64,000 nucleotides of DNA, taken from Hoeflea marina. Its GTDB lineage: Bacteria > Pseudomonadota > Alphaproteobacteria > Rhizobiales > Rhizobiaceae. Positions 63,256 to 64,000 of the stretch are shown piece by piece (position 1 is the first letter of the stretch; every line of letters begins with the position of its first letter). Where the stretch lies: NCBI RefSeq assembly GCF_003182275.1, contig NZ_QGTR01000002.1, positions 496,001 to 560,000 of the forward strand, written 5' to 3'. The position numbers and the translations under genes are program-made. The notes under the pieces are model-generated. The model saw nothing but the letters and a program-made list of their open reading frames with translations. It ran no database searches and had not been told where the DNA came from.

Positions 63256-64000
63256 TCAATCAAGGCGGCCGGTCTGGCCGCGGTCACGGAGATAATGGTC
63301 GGCGAGCGCGCAGGCAACCATGGCCTCGCCGATGGGCACGGCGCGGATGCCCACGCAGGGGTCGTGGCGGCCCTTGGTGCGGACGTCGACCTCGTTGCCG
63401 TCGGCATCCACCGAGCGGCGTTCGTTGAGGATGGAGGAGGTCGGCTTGACCGCGAAGCGGGCGACGATCGGCTGGCCGGTGGAGATGCCGCCGAGGATGC
63501 CCCCGGCATTGTTGGACAGGAACACCGGCCTGCCGTCGGCGCCGATGCGCATCTCGTCGGCGTTCTCCTCGCCGGTGATCGAGGCCGCGCCGAAGCCGTT
63601 GCCGATCTCGACGCCCTTGACCGCGTTGATCGACATCAGGTTGGCGCAGATGTCCTGGTCGAGCTTGGCGTAGATCGGCGCGCCGATGCCCGCGGGAACG
63701 CCCTCGGCCACAACCTCGATGACGGCTCCGACCGAGGAGCCGGCCTTGCGGATGGCGTCGAGATACTCTTCCCAGACCGGCACCATCGCCGCATCGGGGC
63801 AGAAGAACGGGTTGTTGCCGGTCTCGGCCCAGTCCCAGTTGGCGCGATCGATCTTCCTGTCGCCGATCTGCACCAGGGCGCCGCGCACGGTGACGCCGGG
63901 CAGCACCTTGCGCGCCAGTCCGCCGGCGGCGACGCGGGTCGCGGTCTCCCGCGCCGAGGAGCGGCCGCCGCCGCGATAGTCGCGGATGCCGTACTTGACG
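63256..64000 (-). CDS. aroC: chorismate synthase, 5' end beyond window
   Basis: About 247 C-terminal residues; the frame is open to the right edge. [20 protein letters not shown] at the edge is the FMN/EPSP-binding signature, and later parts include [36 protein letters not shown] and AVKPTSSI. It makes chorismate, last step of the shikimate route. The start codon lies outside the window. Confidence 0.97.
   Translation of the reverse strand, partial: VKYGIRDYRGGGRSSARETATRVAAGGLARKVLPGVTVRGALVQIGDRKIDRANWDWAETGNNPFFCPDAAMVPVWEEYLDAIRKAGSSVGAVIEVVAEGVPAGIGAPIYAKLDQDICANLMSINAVKGVEIGNGFGAASITGEENADEMRIGADGRPVFLSNNAGGILGGISTGQPIVARFAVKPTSSILNERRSVDADGNEVDVRTKGRHDPCVGIRAVPIGEAMVACALADHYLRDRGQTGRLD

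Noticed and set aside
61091-63295. 734-codon plus-strand frame
   Set aside because: Antisense to the beta-lactamase and ribBX genes, whose motifs are unmistakable; long antisense frames are common at this GC.

Overview
The window reads as chromosome of an alphaproteobacterium in the order Rhizobiales, closest in feel to Hoeflea, Aminobacter and other Rhizobiaceae or Phyllobacteriaceae relatives. The grounds are the very high GC, the gene neighbourhoods (glyQ, lemA, glyS, purD; xseB, dxs, tlyA, rlmD), Rhizobiales-type families (DUF6101, HPE1-like, a RibB with a decayed RibA domain), a RIME-type palindromic repeat and many short mosaic palindromes. No rRNA, tRNA, CRISPR array or complete transposon was seen.

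Layout. 1-2604: a truncated TPR lipid/envelope-type exported protein and polyprenyl diphosphate synthase (minus strand). 2698-7761: DUF2007 protein, TrmN6-like methylase, S49 peptidase, small membrane protein, CNNM/CorC-type transporter and glyQ (plus strand). GlyQ carries an in-frame insertion of the same palindromic repeat that is scattered through intergenic DNA elsewhere. 8274-18917: metallophosphoesterase, GFA enzyme, PAS-PAS-GGDEF protein, LemA and DUF2207 protein, a TacA/TacT-type toxin-antitoxin pair and glyS, whose first 15 codons are exactly duplicated just upstream. 19000-25291: HPE1-like secreted protein, purD, two tandem secreted Cys-rich paralogues with shared upstream and downstream hairpins, a UbiA prenyltransferase, two tandem BLUF photoreceptors, a RIME element and a DUF6101 protein. 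25479-34566: FAD oxidase, Sua5/TsaC, a degenerate GGDEF protein, acyl-CoA dehydrogenase plus enoyl-CoA hydratase under a perfect 16-bp palindrome, a lipoprotein, and a cytochrome b/molybdopterin oxidoreductase pair.

34567-41772 is accessory: three paralogous beta-barrel outer membrane protein genes, a DUF559 nuclease-like gene, and about 4 kb of non-coding DNA made of mosaic palindromes and a roughly 570-bp repeat present twice. 42063-49874 returns to core genes (rlmD, tlyA, dxs, pirin, cupin, xseB, a histone-deacetylase-family enzyme, a MarR regulator). 49950-55362 holds a MarR-controlled monooxygenase, an amidase plus GH75 chitosanase-like pair, a membrane protein, an Rrf2 regulator with a thioredoxin-reductase-like enzyme, and a PRC-barrel protein. 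55424-58966 is a lower-GC island: a Rap1a/Tai-like exported protein, a caspase/CHAT-like protease and a PD-(D/E)XK nuclease in one operon, and a convergent helical protein. This protease-nuclease operon is the best candidate for an undescribed, probably defensive, system. 59085-64000 contains an AlkX/YcaQ-type protein, a class I glutaminase-like hydrolase, a class D beta-lactamase, ribBX and the 3' part of aroC.
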